Source: Granulosicoccus sp045110475 (GTDB lineage Bacteria; Pseudomonadota; Gammaproteobacteria; Granulosicoccales; Granulosicoccaceae). From it: a DNA stretch of 64,000 bases. This document shows, one piece after another, positions 42,503 through 50,508 of this stretch. The stretch is taken from positions 81,590-145,589 of the forward strand of contig JBGCGC010000050.1 of assembly GCA_045110475.1 (NCBI GenBank), read 5' to 3'. Under the pieces are notes generated by a model. The model was not told the origin of the DNA. It saw only the letters and a list, made by a program, of their open reading frames with translations, and ran no database searches. A program made the position numbers and the translations under genes. Position 1 is the stretch's first letter. Every line of letters starts with the position of its first letter.

Positions 42503-43351
42503 TCAGGACGAGAGATTAACTTTCAGCCCATCAAAACCTGGTTCTACACCGGGTGGCAGCTTGCCTTTGATGGTTTGATAGTCAAGATCACCATGCATAT
42601 TAGTAAGAATGGCTCGTTCGGGCTTAACCTGCTCGATAAAGGCAAGACACTCATCCACGTTCATATGGGAAGGGTGAGCGTTGAAACGCAAGGCATCAAC
42701 AATGAGTACCTGGACATCAGAAAGCAGTGGCAGGGAATCAGGATGCGTTATGCGTTTCATGTCTGGCAGATAGACTGCGTTGTTAACGCGCACACCGAGC
42801 GCATTAATATCCCCGTGTTCCGCTATCAGTGTGTTGATGACCAATGCCCCACCGGGTCCGTCAATAGTGAATGGCTTGTGTGGTACAAGCAAGTGTTCAG
42901 TGCAAAAAGCGGGATAGCTTGATTGGGGTGCCTGATGAAAGCAGTAGCCGAATGGGGCCATGACCGTTTCACGCGTAGGCTCGTCCATCCAGACGTCGAT
43001 AGGTCTGTGAAGGTTTATCGCCATCTGTCGTAGGTCATCCAGTCCAAAAATATGATCGGCATGCGAATGGGTTAGAACCACACCCTCAATGGACTTGACA
43101 TCGGCTGTCAGAAGTTGTTCGCGTAAATCAGCCCCCGTGTCAACGACAACGGTTGTCTTGCCCTGCGCGGTGTTACGATCAAGCTGCTCGCTTTCAATCA
43201 GCAAAGAGCAACGACGGCGGCGATTGCGAGGCTCGTCCGGATCACACGCTCCCCAGACGTTTCCCACACGTGGGACACCGCCTGAAGACCCGGTACCCAT
43301 TAAGGTGAGGGTCAGTGTTTCATGAATAATCCTGGAGCTATTCTGGTGCAT
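42503..43351 (-). CDS. Metallo-beta-lactamase-fold hydrolase (PhnP-like phosphodiesterase)
   Basis: The product is 282 residues. The zinc motif is THSHADHIFGLDDLR (H95, H97, D99, H100). LTLMGTGSSGGVPRVGN is the PhnP/tRNase Z-type N-terminus, and DPDEPRNRRRRCSLLIE is the conserved arginine-rich segment of PhnP-like proteins. A late ILTNMHGDLDYQ gives the last ligand pair. PhnP relatives hydrolyse cyclic phosphates or related phosphodiesters; the substrate here is unknown. The first 12 residues (including RIIHET) are encoded by a partial copy of the hairpin repeat. The repeat may therefore have replaced the original start region, leaving a chimeric N-terminus. Confidence 0.87.
   Translation of the reverse strand: MHQNSSRIIHETLTLTLMGTGSSGGVPRVGNVWGACDPDEPRNRRRRCSLLIESEQLDRNTAQGKTTVVVDTGADLREQLLTADVKSIEGVVLTHSHADHIFGLDDLRQMAINLHRPIDVWMDEPTRETVMAPFGYCFHQAPQSSYPAFCTEHLLVPHKPFTIDGPGGALVINTLIAEHGDINALGVRVNNAVYLPDMKRITHPDSLPLLSDVQVLIVDALRFNAHPSHMNVDECLAFIEQVKPERAILTNMHGDLDYQTIKGKLPPGVEPGFDGLKVNLSS
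43318..43340 (-). repeat. Partial copy of the CTAGCCTGGA-type repeat terminus inside the MBL gene start
   Basis: On the minus strand this reads TAGCTCCAGGATTATTCATG, then AAA; it shares GGATTATTCATGAAAC with the terminus of the 31938-32105 palindrome. It encodes residues 4-11 of the metallo-hydrolase. Confidence 0.65.
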
Positions 43352-43458
43352 GGGTCAGAAAACGATATCAGAGGCCGATAGTCTACTATTAACCCTGACG
43401 AATGGAATTGCTTGACCTTCAATTTGGGTAAATCCACCACATAGCGCTGAAGTCGCAC

Positions 43459-44040
43459 TTATCTGCGAGCTTCAGCCTGCACGGAGAGGAAAACGAATTC
43501 TGGTGACAGGACTTTGGTTACGGCATGCGTCAGCTCGGTGTCAATGCTCAGGCTGTCACCTTGCTCCAGCAACAGATTCTGGCGACCATAGGTAAAATAC
43601 GCAGAGCCTTTGATGACATGAATCAGCAGCACACCATGCCCGACGTAACTCGGCGGCTCGCAACTCTGCGCAGTAATGGTCACCAGATGAGCTTCAAAGT
43701 TCAGATCACGCCGACGGTGCGCTGCCAGGTTGATGTAATGATGAACATGATCCCCCATCATACGAGTGGAGACAACGCCACTGCCTTTTTTTACGTGGGT
43801 GAAGTCTGTCCTGTCGGACACGATGTCGCGAAAGAGACTGGTCAGAGGGACTTCCAGTGCTGCGCTCAGTGCGCTCATTGTTGCAATAGAGGGTGACACC
43901 TGACCACTTTCTATGCGGCTGATCATCGCGGCAGAGATACCGGAAACCTCTGCAAGCTGTCTGGCAGATAACGAGCGATTTTCACGCAGGTCTCGTACTG
44001 CGTTTCCGATGAGGTGTTCAGAACCTTCGTGTTCAGTCAA
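43459..44040 (-). CDS. XRE-family transcriptional regulator with C-terminal cupin domain
   Basis: The product is 193 residues. The N-terminal helix-turn-helix (about residues 11-70) includes RSLSARQLAEVSGISAAMIS and RIESGQVSPSIATMSALSAAL. The C-terminal cupin (about residues 100-190) includes SYVGHGVLLIHVIKGSAYFT and LEQGDSLSIDTELTHAV. Regulators of this type sense a small ligand through the cupin and often control the transport and catabolism operon next door. It is divergent from the amino-acid ABC/desaturase/Rieske operon starting at 44315, so it is the natural candidate regulator of that operon, with the 270-base gap as operator region. Confidence 0.88.
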   Translation of the reverse strand: MTEHEGSEHLIGNAVRDLRENRSLSARQLAEVSGISAAMISRIESGQVSPSIATMSALSAALEVPLTSLFRDIVSDRTDFTHVKKGSGVVSTRMMGDHVHHYINLAAHRRRDLNFEAHLVTITAQSCEPPSYVGHGVLLIHVIKGSAYFTYGRQNLLLEQGDSLSIDTELTHAVTKVLSPEFVFLSVQAEARR

Positions 44041-44314
44041 TGGATTGTGTCCCGTCTGATTCGTTGGATGTTGACGTGTTCAAGCTGTTGTACGAGAAAA
44101 TTTAATAGGGATGCGAGTCATTTTATAAAAATCCTGAAAGTGTCAACTACTTGCAGTGTATGCATATTATTGACTGATATTCAACGCAGTGGGCCCCACT
44201 GGATATGCGCGCAAGACTGGCGCTTGCCGTTACCTCACAGACGGTGTGAACCCTGACGGTCCGAGTTTTCACCCATCAACATCTTGATCGGGTATGACAT
44301 GTTATCGTTGTCGT

Positions 44315-45070
44315 ATGGTGAAAGCGCAAGCGCAAGCGGCTGTTATCGAGGCAGCGGGTCTGGACAAATACTATGGAAAGTTTCAGGCACTCAGAAATAT
44401 CAACTTGACCGTCAGTCAAGGTGAGCGTGTGGTCGTTTGCGGGCCTTCTGGTTCAGGCAAATCCACACTTATCCGTTGCTTCAACGCGCTTGAGACGCAT
44501 GATGCCGGTCGGCTGGTGGTCGATGGAATCGAGATTTTCGAAGGTTCAAGGCAAATTCGCAAACTACGACAGGAAGTCGGCATGGTATTTCAGCAATTTA
44601 ATCTTTTCCCGCATCTTACCGTGCTTGAAAACCTGACCATCGGACCCATCAGAGTTCGCAAGCTGAACAAGGCAGAGGCCGAGCGCAATGCGCGTAAATA
44701 TCTGGAGCGGGTATACATTCCCGAGCAGGCGGACAAATACCCCAGTCAGCTATCGGGTGGTCAGCAGCAGAGGGTGGCCATTGCGCGCTCTTTATGTATG
44801 GAAACTCGCGTGATGTTGTTTGATGAGCCAACGTCTGCACTCGATCCGGAAATGATCAACGAGGTACTGGATGTCATGGTGAATCTGGCAGACACCGGCA
44901 TGACGATGGTTTGTGTGACTCATGAAATGGGCTTCGCGCGAAAGGTGGCCGACACGATGGTTTTCATGGATCAGGGAGAAATTGTCGAAACCGCACCACC
45001 AGAGAAATTTTTTACGCAGCCAGAAACCGAACGCTGCCGTGCTTTTCTGAAGCAGATCCTGGTTCATTAG
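44315..45070 (+). CDS. Amino-acid-type ABC transporter ATP-binding protein
   Basis: This is an ATPase of 251 residues from the ATG at 44315; an in-frame ATG at 44294 would add seven residues, and neither has a strong ribosome site. Walker A is CGPSGSGKSTLIR, the Q-loop is GMVFQQFNLFPHLT, the signature is LSGGQQQRVAIARSL and Walker B is MLFDEPTSALDPE, with the switch His in CVTHEMGFA. It belongs to the polar amino-acid (HisP/GlnQ) group. It energises the two permeases encoded at 45073 and 46934, with the binding protein encoded between them. Its stop is two bases before the permease start. Confidence 0.92.
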   Translation: MVKAQAQAAVIEAAGLDKYYGKFQALRNINLTVSQGERVVVCGPSGSGKSTLIRCFNALETHDAGRLVVDGIEIFEGSRQIRKLRQEVGMVFQQFNLFPHLTVLENLTIGPIRVRKLNKAEAERNARKYLERVYIPEQADKYPSQLSGGQQQRVAIARSLCMETRVMLFDEPTSALDPEMINEVLDVMVNLADTGMTMVCVTHEMGFARKVADTMVFMDQGEIVETAPPEKFFTQPETERCRAFLKQILVH

Positions 45071-45072
45071 AC

Positions 45073-45903
45073 GTGAACGAGGCAATGGCCCAATACACGA
45101 TGCCCAGACCACCGTTTTTTACCCGGTTCAGGCAGTCTGCGCCGGTGTCGGTGTCCTTGTATTTGCTGGTCGTGGGATTTATTGCGTATTCGGCCTATAG
45201 CGGTGCGCAGGCGATGGGCTACAACTGGCAGTGGTACAGAGTGCCCCAGTATTTCTACACGCTTAGCGACGATGGGTTTCAGTGGGGTGAAATAAGTATC
45301 GGACTGATGAAGACACTAGAGCTGTCAATTCTGGCCTTTGCGATTGCGATTGCGCTAGGGCTGATCGTTGCATTGCTGCGACTATCAAACCTTGTTGTCG
45401 GTAAAGGCCTGGCTATCGTGTTTCTGGAAGTTGTGCGCAACATGCCGCTGCTGGTGCTCATTTACCTCTTCTACTATGTGCTGGGTCCTATCTTCGATCT
45501 TGATCGGTTTTGGGCGAGCATACTCTGTCTGGCTGTTTATCACGGTGCAATGGTTTCCGAGATATTCAGAGCGGGTATCAATGCAGTGCCGATCGGGCAG
45601 TGGGAAGGTGCCCGTTCCATCGGTATGACCAATACACAGATTTACCGGTACATCATCCTGCCGCAATCTGTTCGCTTCATGCTGCCGCCATTGACCGGCG
45701 AGGCTGTAAACATGATAAAGAGTTCGGCTATTGTCAGCGTGATCGCTGTTGCTGAGCTTACAACAATAGGGCGCAACATCATTTCTGACACGTACATGAG
45801 TTTTGAGATCTGGTTTACCATCGCCGCGGTATACCTAGTCGTAACGCTCATCCTCTCTGTGGGTGTTTCACTGGTGGAGCGCCGTTACGCTGCGAATTCG
45901 TGA
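45073..45903 (+). CDS. Amino-acid ABC transporter permease
   Basis: This is a HisM/GlnP-type inner-membrane permease of 276 residues from a GTG start (an in-frame ATG follows four codons later). Transmembrane segments are near residues 25-45, 80-105, 115-140 and 230-265. Family blocks are LVVGKGLAIVFLEVVRNMPL, VSEIFRAGINAVPIGQWEGA (EAA loop contacting the ATPase) and ILPQSVRFMLPPLTGEAVNM. It forms the channel with the second permease (46934). It is tightly coupled to the ATPase gene. Confidence 0.92.
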   Translation: MNEAMAQYTMPRPPFFTRFRQSAPVSVSLYLLVVGFIAYSAYSGAQAMGYNWQWYRVPQYFYTLSDDGFQWGEISIGLMKTLELSILAFAIAIALGLIVALLRLSNLVVGKGLAIVFLEVVRNMPLLVLIYLFYYVLGPIFDLDRFWASILCLAVYHGAMVSEIFRAGINAVPIGQWEGARSIGMTNTQIYRYIILPQSVRFMLPPLTGEAVNMIKSSAIVSVIAVAELTTIGRNIISDTYMSFEIWFTIAAVYLVVTLILSVGVSLVERRYAANS

Positions 45904-45990
45904 TGCAATCCGAAAACCTGGTGTCGCATCCTGCGATAAATATTTACAAGCTGTGACAACCCGATCTTTTAACCCGAAAGGACAAGTGAT

Positions 45991-46824
45991 ATGAATAAGA
46001 CATGGCGTACAAGCAGCATAGCGTTGCTGATGACAATAGTGGCTGCGCTTACAACCCCGGCTCTTGCCCAACAAGCCAGCCAGGAGCTCTCCTCCGATAG
46101 CGCCATTGAGGCGATAAAAAAACGTGGTGCAATCAAGATTGGCTTGTCTATCTTCAAGCCTTGGTCCATGCGTGATAAAAATGGTGAACTCATCGGCTTT
46201 GAACTTGATGTCGGCAACAAGCTGGCTGAGGACATGGGTGTAGAAGCAGAGTTTATCCCTACTGCGTGGGATGGAATCATCCCGGCGCTGGTCGCTGGCA
46301 AGTTTGACGTCATTATCAGTGGTATGACAACGACCCCACAGCGCAATCTGACGATAAACTTCACTGATCCGTATGCCTACTCCGGCTTGACCATCCTTGC
46401 CAACACAAAAATGACAGAAGGCATGAGTCTGGAAGACTACAACAGTTCTGATGTGACCTTCACTGCACGGCGCGGGGCAACTCCGGCAGCGCTTATTGCA
46501 GAAATGTTCCCCGAAGCCGAACTTTTACTGTTCGATGAGGATGGCGCATCAACGCAGGAAGTATTAAACGGCAAGGCACACGCTACCATGGCATCCGAGC
46601 CCACGCCATCTTCTGAGGCTCGTCGCTACCCTGAGGTGCTGAACGTGCCATTCGATACCGCTTTTTCGGCAACGGGTGAGTCGTTCGGATTACGCAAGGG
46701 CGATCCTGATGCCCTTAACTTCTTCAACAACTGGATCAACATCAATACGCGCAACGGTTGGTTGAAGGCACGCAACGACTACTGGTTCCGTGGTGTTGAA
46801 TGGGAAGATCAAGTCCCTGAGTAG
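45991..46824 (+). CDS. Amino-acid ABC transporter substrate-binding protein
   Basis: This is a periplasmic receptor of 277 residues of the SBP family 3 (polar amino acids). A signal peptide of about 25 residues ends in TPALAQQ. IKKRGAIKIGLSIFKPWSMR is the first strand block, and GELIGFELDVGNKLAEDMGV is the family's classic second block. WDGIIPALVAGKFDVIISGM and FTDPYAYSGLTILAN then lead to the ligand-binding Arg region TFTARRGATPA. An AAGGACAAGTG ribosome region precedes the ATG. Given the downstream oxygenase pair, the ligand could be an N-methylated or otherwise modified amino compound; this is inference. Confidence 0.92.
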   Translation: MNKTWRTSSIALLMTIVAALTTPALAQQASQELSSDSAIEAIKKRGAIKIGLSIFKPWSMRDKNGELIGFELDVGNKLAEDMGVEAEFIPTAWDGIIPALVAGKFDVIISGMTTTPQRNLTINFTDPYAYSGLTILANTKMTEGMSLEDYNSSDVTFTARRGATPAALIAEMFPEAELLLFDEDGASTQEVLNGKAHATMASEPTPSSEARRYPEVLNVPFDTAFSATGESFGLRKGDPDALNFFNNWININTRNGWLKARNDYWFRGVEWEDQVPE

Positions 46825-46933
46825 ATCCGAACGTACCGTTGTAAACTCTTGTCGGTGGGCCTTCTTCTGGAAGGCTCACTGAGTACACTACGATCTTCAT
46901 GGAGTTTGATGTTCGTGGTTCCACAGCGACAGA

Positions 46934-47833
46934 TTGTTTGAAAAGGCCCTTCACTTGTTAGCAAAGTTAAAAAAACTGCATTGGTTTGACTTTGTACTTC
47001 TGTTGGGAATGTTTGCGCTGGCATGGCTGGTCTGGTATCGGATTGATGGCACACTGAACTATAAGTGGCGATGGGACATCATTCCTAATTACATTCTCCG
47101 GTTTGATGAAGAATCCGGGCGTTGGGTCGCCAACCTACTTTTACAGGGTGTCATAACCACGCTACGCGTGAGTATCTATGCCAGTGTTCTTGCGCTAATA
47201 CTGGGAGTGATCCTGGGTGTTGCCAGATGCTCTGAAAATCTTGCCGTGCGTATGCTGGCAAGAACCTATCTCGAAGTTCTACGCAACATACCGCCTGTTG
47301 TCGTCATTTTCATCTTTTTCTTCTTTCTATCAGAACAGCTCATTACCGCTTTTGCCATTGAAGATTGGGCGCGTGCCATATCGCGGCAGGAAGAAAAAGA
47401 TATCTGGGAGTTCTTTTTCGGAGATATGCGACGGTTTCCATCGTTGATCTCTGGCGTCATTGTGCTCGCCTTGTTTGAAAGTGCCTTTGTCGGTGAAATT
47501 GTCAGGGCAGGTATCCAGTCGGTTGGCAAGGGGCAGCACGAGGCTGCGCAGTCCATTGGTATGAGCAAGAGTGATCAGTTACGGTTTATCGTTCTACCGC
47601 AGGCATTAAAGAAAGTCATGCCACCAATGGCTAATCAGTTCATTTCACTAATCAAGGATAGTTCCATTATTTCGTTGATCTCTGTGCAGGAGCTGACCTT
47701 CAAGACAGTAGAGCTGGTTGCCTCGACTCGTGCAATCTTTGAGGCGTGGATTACGACTGCTGTGTTTTATTTCATTATCTGCTTTGGATTGTCTTTGTTG
47801 TTTCGTAAACTGGAAAAATCCGAAATACAGTGA
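46934..47833 (+). CDS. Amino-acid ABC transporter permease, second subunit
   Basis: This is a HisM/GlnP-type permease of 299 residues, apparently from a TTG start; no ATG/GTG lies close in frame before the first helix. The hydrophobic N-terminus FDFVLLLGMFALAWLVWYRI is followed by a periplasmic loop. The permease core is RMLARTYLEVLRNIPPVVVI, EIVRAGIQSVGKGQHEAAQS (EAA loop) and VLPQALKKVMPPMANQFISL. A 40-residue insertion between core helices (DWARAISRQEEKDIWEFFFG) distinguishes it from the first permease. Its stop overlaps the desaturase start by four bases, so the two are translationally coupled. Confidence 0.9.
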   Translation: MFEKALHLLAKLKKLHWFDFVLLLGMFALAWLVWYRIDGTLNYKWRWDIIPNYILRFDEESGRWVANLLLQGVITTLRVSIYASVLALILGVILGVARCSENLAVRMLARTYLEVLRNIPPVVVIFIFFFFLSEQLITAFAIEDWARAISRQEEKDIWEFFFGDMRRFPSLISGVIVLALFESAFVGEIVRAGIQSVGKGQHEAAQSIGMSKSDQLRFIVLPQALKKVMPPMANQFISLIKDSSIISLISVQELTFKTVELVASTRAIFEAWITTAVFYFIICFGLSLLFRKLEKSEIQ

Positions 47834-48813
47834 ATGCACCTGTTTTAACACCTTTGACGCAAGCTCTCGAAGAGGGGGCGCTAACGCGCCGTGAACTTAA
47901 GCAACTGATGAGACGCTCCGATAAGCCAGCGCTTTTGCGACTGGCGCTCTGGGTGTGTCTTGTCGGATTCACCGGCTTTGGCATCTGGCTTTCGCAGGGC
48001 AGTTGGTTAATGCTGCCTGCCATGTTTATACATGGCGTTGTGTTGGTACATCATTTTTCCCTGCAGCACGAATGCTGTCATTACACAGCGTTCAAGACAC
48101 GCTGGTTAAACGATTTTGTGGGGAATATCTGTGGTCTTGTGATCATGTTACCCAATCGGTTTTTTCGATATGAGCATTGCGACCACCATACCTATACCCA
48201 GATTAAAGGACACGATACCGAGTTGATAGAGCTGCCGCGCACACTGGCAGGCTATTTCTATTATTTATCTTCCATCCCATACTGGAAAGCAAAGCTTAGC
48301 GAACTGGCTCGTCATGCCTATGGTCAGTTGAGTACAGAGGAAAAACGTTTTATCCCGAATGAGGAGAGAAAGACGATTGTGCTGGAAGCACGTCTGATGG
48401 TGGCATTCTATATTTTGATTGTTGTTCTAAGCATGGCGTTTCAGAGTACGGTGGCCATCTGGTACTGGTTTGTGCCAGTGGTTCTTGGAGAGCCGGTAAT
48501 GCGGGCGATAAGAATGACAGAGCATGTCGGTCGTCCCACGGTCAGTGATATGAAGGTAAACACACGTTCCAACCTAGTGAGTTGGCCCATGCGTTTTCTG
48601 TGCTGGAACATGAACTACCATGCCGAACATCACTACGCGTCTTCTGTACCTTTTCATGCCTTGCCGAGGTTGAATCGTAAGCTTGATGGCTACGTACACA
48701 CTGAAAATGATGGTTACGTCGGAGCTCACCGTGACATCGTGTCGCAATTGCTTGGTGGCCGTACTCCTCGCAGCGATAATCGGCCTGCTTCAGAAAGCCT
48801 GGATCACCAGTGA
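47830..48813 (+). CDS. Fatty-acid-desaturase-like diiron oxygenase (MocD-like)
   Basis: This is a membrane diiron enzyme of 327 residues from a GTG that overlaps the permease stop. The three histidine boxes of the family are present: HHFSLQHECCHYTAF, EHCDHHTYTQIKGHDTE and NMNYHAEHHYASSVPFHALP. Four to five hydrophobic segments surround them. Its gene is directly coupled to a Rieske ferredoxin gene and lies behind an amino-acid-type ABC transporter. That context is unlike lipid desaturases but like MocD, the oxygenase of rhizopine catabolism that works with the ferredoxin MocE. It probably hydroxylates or oxidatively demethylates the imported small molecule. A ferredoxin reductase (MocF equivalent) is not encoded nearby. 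Confidence 0.85.
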   Translation: MNAPVLTPLTQALEEGALTRRELKQLMRRSDKPALLRLALWVCLVGFTGFGIWLSQGSWLMLPAMFIHGVVLVHHFSLQHECCHYTAFKTRWLNDFVGNICGLVIMLPNRFFRYEHCDHHTYTQIKGHDTELIELPRTLAGYFYYLSSIPYWKAKLSELARHAYGQLSTEEKRFIPNEERKTIVLEARLMVAFYILIVVLSMAFQSTVAIWYWFVPVVLGEPVMRAIRMTEHVGRPTVSDMKVNTRSNLVSWPMRFLCWNMNYHAEHHYASSVPFHALPRLNRKLDGYVHTENDGYVGAHRDIVSQLLGGRTPRSDNRPASESLDHQ

Positions 48814-49139
48814 ACCATGGTGAATGGTGTGATCTGGTGGCTGTAGACGCTCTCGAAGAGAACGACGTAACCCCTGTCTCTTTTAACAACAGGCTTCTGG
48901 CAGTATACGATACACAAGCCGGCGTTACGGTTAGCGATGCACGCTGCACGCATGCTGGAGCTAATCTGTGTGATGGATATTTTGACGGCCGCCATATCGA
49001 ATGCCCGCTGCATCAGGGCCTTTTCGATGCCGTTACCGGAGAAGCCAGGGCCGCACCCGTTACACGCGCATTGAAAATGTATCCGTCACGAGTGCATAAG
49101 GGGATGGTGCAGGTAAAAGCTGGTCGTCCGCACAAGTAG
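48810..49139 (+). CDS. Rieske-type [2Fe-2S] ferredoxin (MocE-like)
   Basis: The product is 109 residues from a GTG overlapping the desaturase stop by four bases. The Rieske cluster ligands are C46 and H48 in ARCTHAGANLCDG and C65 and H68 in IECPLHQGLFD. The remainder is a single Rieske domain with no oxygenase domain, as in the ferredoxins that feed non-heme oxygenases. It should pass electrons to the diiron enzyme encoded just before it. It is the last gene of the ABC operon; a degenerate hairpin repeat follows. Confidence 0.92.
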   Translation: MNHGEWCDLVAVDALEENDVTPVSFNNRLLAVYDTQAGVTVSDARCTHAGANLCDGYFDGRHIECPLHQGLFDAVTGEARAAPVTRALKMYPSRVHKGMVQVKAGRPHK

Positions 49140-49147
49140 CTTGCTCA

Positions 49148-49195
49148 TTAGCCTGGACTGGGCGTCGCCGTGGCTTTCTGAATAATTCAGGTTAA
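49148..49195. repeat. Short degenerate copy of the hairpin repeat family
   Basis: The arms TTAGCCTGGA (49148-49157) and TTCAGGTTAA (49186-49195) pair with two mismatches around a 28-base middle containing CTGAATAATTCAG. They resemble the ends of the 31938-32105 element with the centre deleted. Being just past the Rieske gene stop, it may also help end the ABC operon transcript. Confidence 0.5.
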
Positions 49196-49286
49196 GGATG
49201 GTGGCCTGCGGTTTGCAGACTCAAAGCGCTCACAAGAGCGAATGTGTTCTGTCTTTCGGTAACCACAGCGAGTGTTTCAACGCCCA

Positions 49287-50450
49287 ATGATGCGATTCAT
49301 AAACCTGTCCAAACGAGTGCTCATAGGCACGACCTTGTTGCTTTCCAGTTACATCCATGCTGATACCTTCAGCTATTTGGCTATCACGGATTTCCCGAAT
49401 ATCAATGCCGGTGATGTCCCCTACTATGTAGACAGTGACAGACAGGCACTTGGCATTGATGCGGCAGTGGTTGAATACCGGGACCGGTTTGCCAAGGCAG
49501 AGGTTGTCTTTGACGGACAGCCAGGTCTTTATCAGTTTACGCTGGTTGCTTTTGCCGAGAACGATGGTGAGGCTGATTATCGTTTGTCCATCAACGGTGA
49601 GATTGTCGGGCTGGTCAGTAACCCAGAGGTCGGAGAGCCTTTCGCGGAGGTACGCCATGAGTTCGCTGATATAAGCGTGCCGGCCGGAGCGGTCATCGCG
49701 GTTGAATCATTGGCGAATTCCAATGGCAAGATACCAGAGAACGGTGAGTTTGCATTTGCGCGAGGACGTTGGAAAGCCCTTGAGCTATCAGCAACCGAGG
49801 ATGAGAATTCCGATCCTGATTTGAGAGTGAACGGTGGCGTTGATAATCAGCAGCCAACGGTAGGTGATACGGTGGAGCTCTCTCTTACGGTGGGCAACGC
49901 TGTAGAAAGCGATGTGGCAACAGGTGTCGTCGTGCTTGTTTCTTTGCCGACGGCTGGGCTGGAGCTTGCTGATCAATCGGTGTGCAGCAGTACGGTAACG
50001 GGCATTGAGTGTTCGGTGCCAGAGCTGCCCGCCGGTGAGTCTGTGAATTTGTCTGTTAACCTTCGTGCTACTGCAGAACTATCAGAATCACAGGTTGTTA
50101 TCAGTGTCGGAGCAGACCAGACTGACCGAAATCAGGCCGACAATTCGTTGTCTATCAGTCTGTCCGTCACAGCTGAAGAGCTTATTGATCCTGTTGAAAC
50201 AACTCCGCCTGAAGGCGAAGTAGAAGTGGTAGAGACACAGACAGAGACAGGCGCCGACAGGGCAGGCAGTGAAACTGCCATCAGCGGTGAAAACGAAAAT
50301 CAGACAGATTCAAACATGACAACCTCTGCCACTACAGAGTCTTCTGCTAACAGCAGTGGAGGTGCGATATCGCTGTTCATCTTTCTAGGCTTGATGGCTT
50401 GCCTGATGGCTCGACGCCCTCGCCCCTTCCAGACTATCACTTCAAAATAG
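49287..50450 (+). CDS. Secreted DUF11-domain protein with GlyGly-CTERM-like anchor
   Basis: The product is about 387 residues from the ATG at 49287 (a second ATG follows at 49290). The signal peptide ends near SSYIHA. The N-terminal domain (about residues 25-170) is beta-rich and of unknown family. A DUF11-like repeat follows (about 180-290: DLRVNGGVDNQQPTVGDTVE ... ECSVPELPAGESVNLSV), the immunoglobulin-like fold of adhesin stalks. A low-complexity acidic Thr/Glu/Ser linker leads to SSGGAISLFIFLGLMACLMARRPRP. That tail has a Gly-Gly, one transmembrane helix and an Arg cluster, as in GlyGly-CTERM proteins processed by rhombosortase. It is likely a surface protein released or anchored by that route. 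Confidence 0.72.
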   Translation: MMRFINLSKRVLIGTTLLLSSYIHADTFSYLAITDFPNINAGDVPYYVDSDRQALGIDAAVVEYRDRFAKAEVVFDGQPGLYQFTLVAFAENDGEADYRLSINGEIVGLVSNPEVGEPFAEVRHEFADISVPAGAVIAVESLANSNGKIPENGEFAFARGRWKALELSATEDENSDPDLRVNGGVDNQQPTVGDTVELSLTVGNAVESDVATGVVVLVSLPTAGLELADQSVCSSTVTGIECSVPELPAGESVNLSVNLRATAELSESQVVISVGADQTDRNQADNSLSISLSVTAEELIDPVETTPPEGEVEVVETQTETGADRAGSETAISGENENQTDSNMTTSATTESSANSSGGAISLFIFLGLMACLMARRPRPFQTITSK

Positions 50451-50508
50451 CATAGGCCTGCCACTGTCAGGCCCCTTAGAGCCTTGAAAAGATCTGGTGT
50501 CTGGTATC

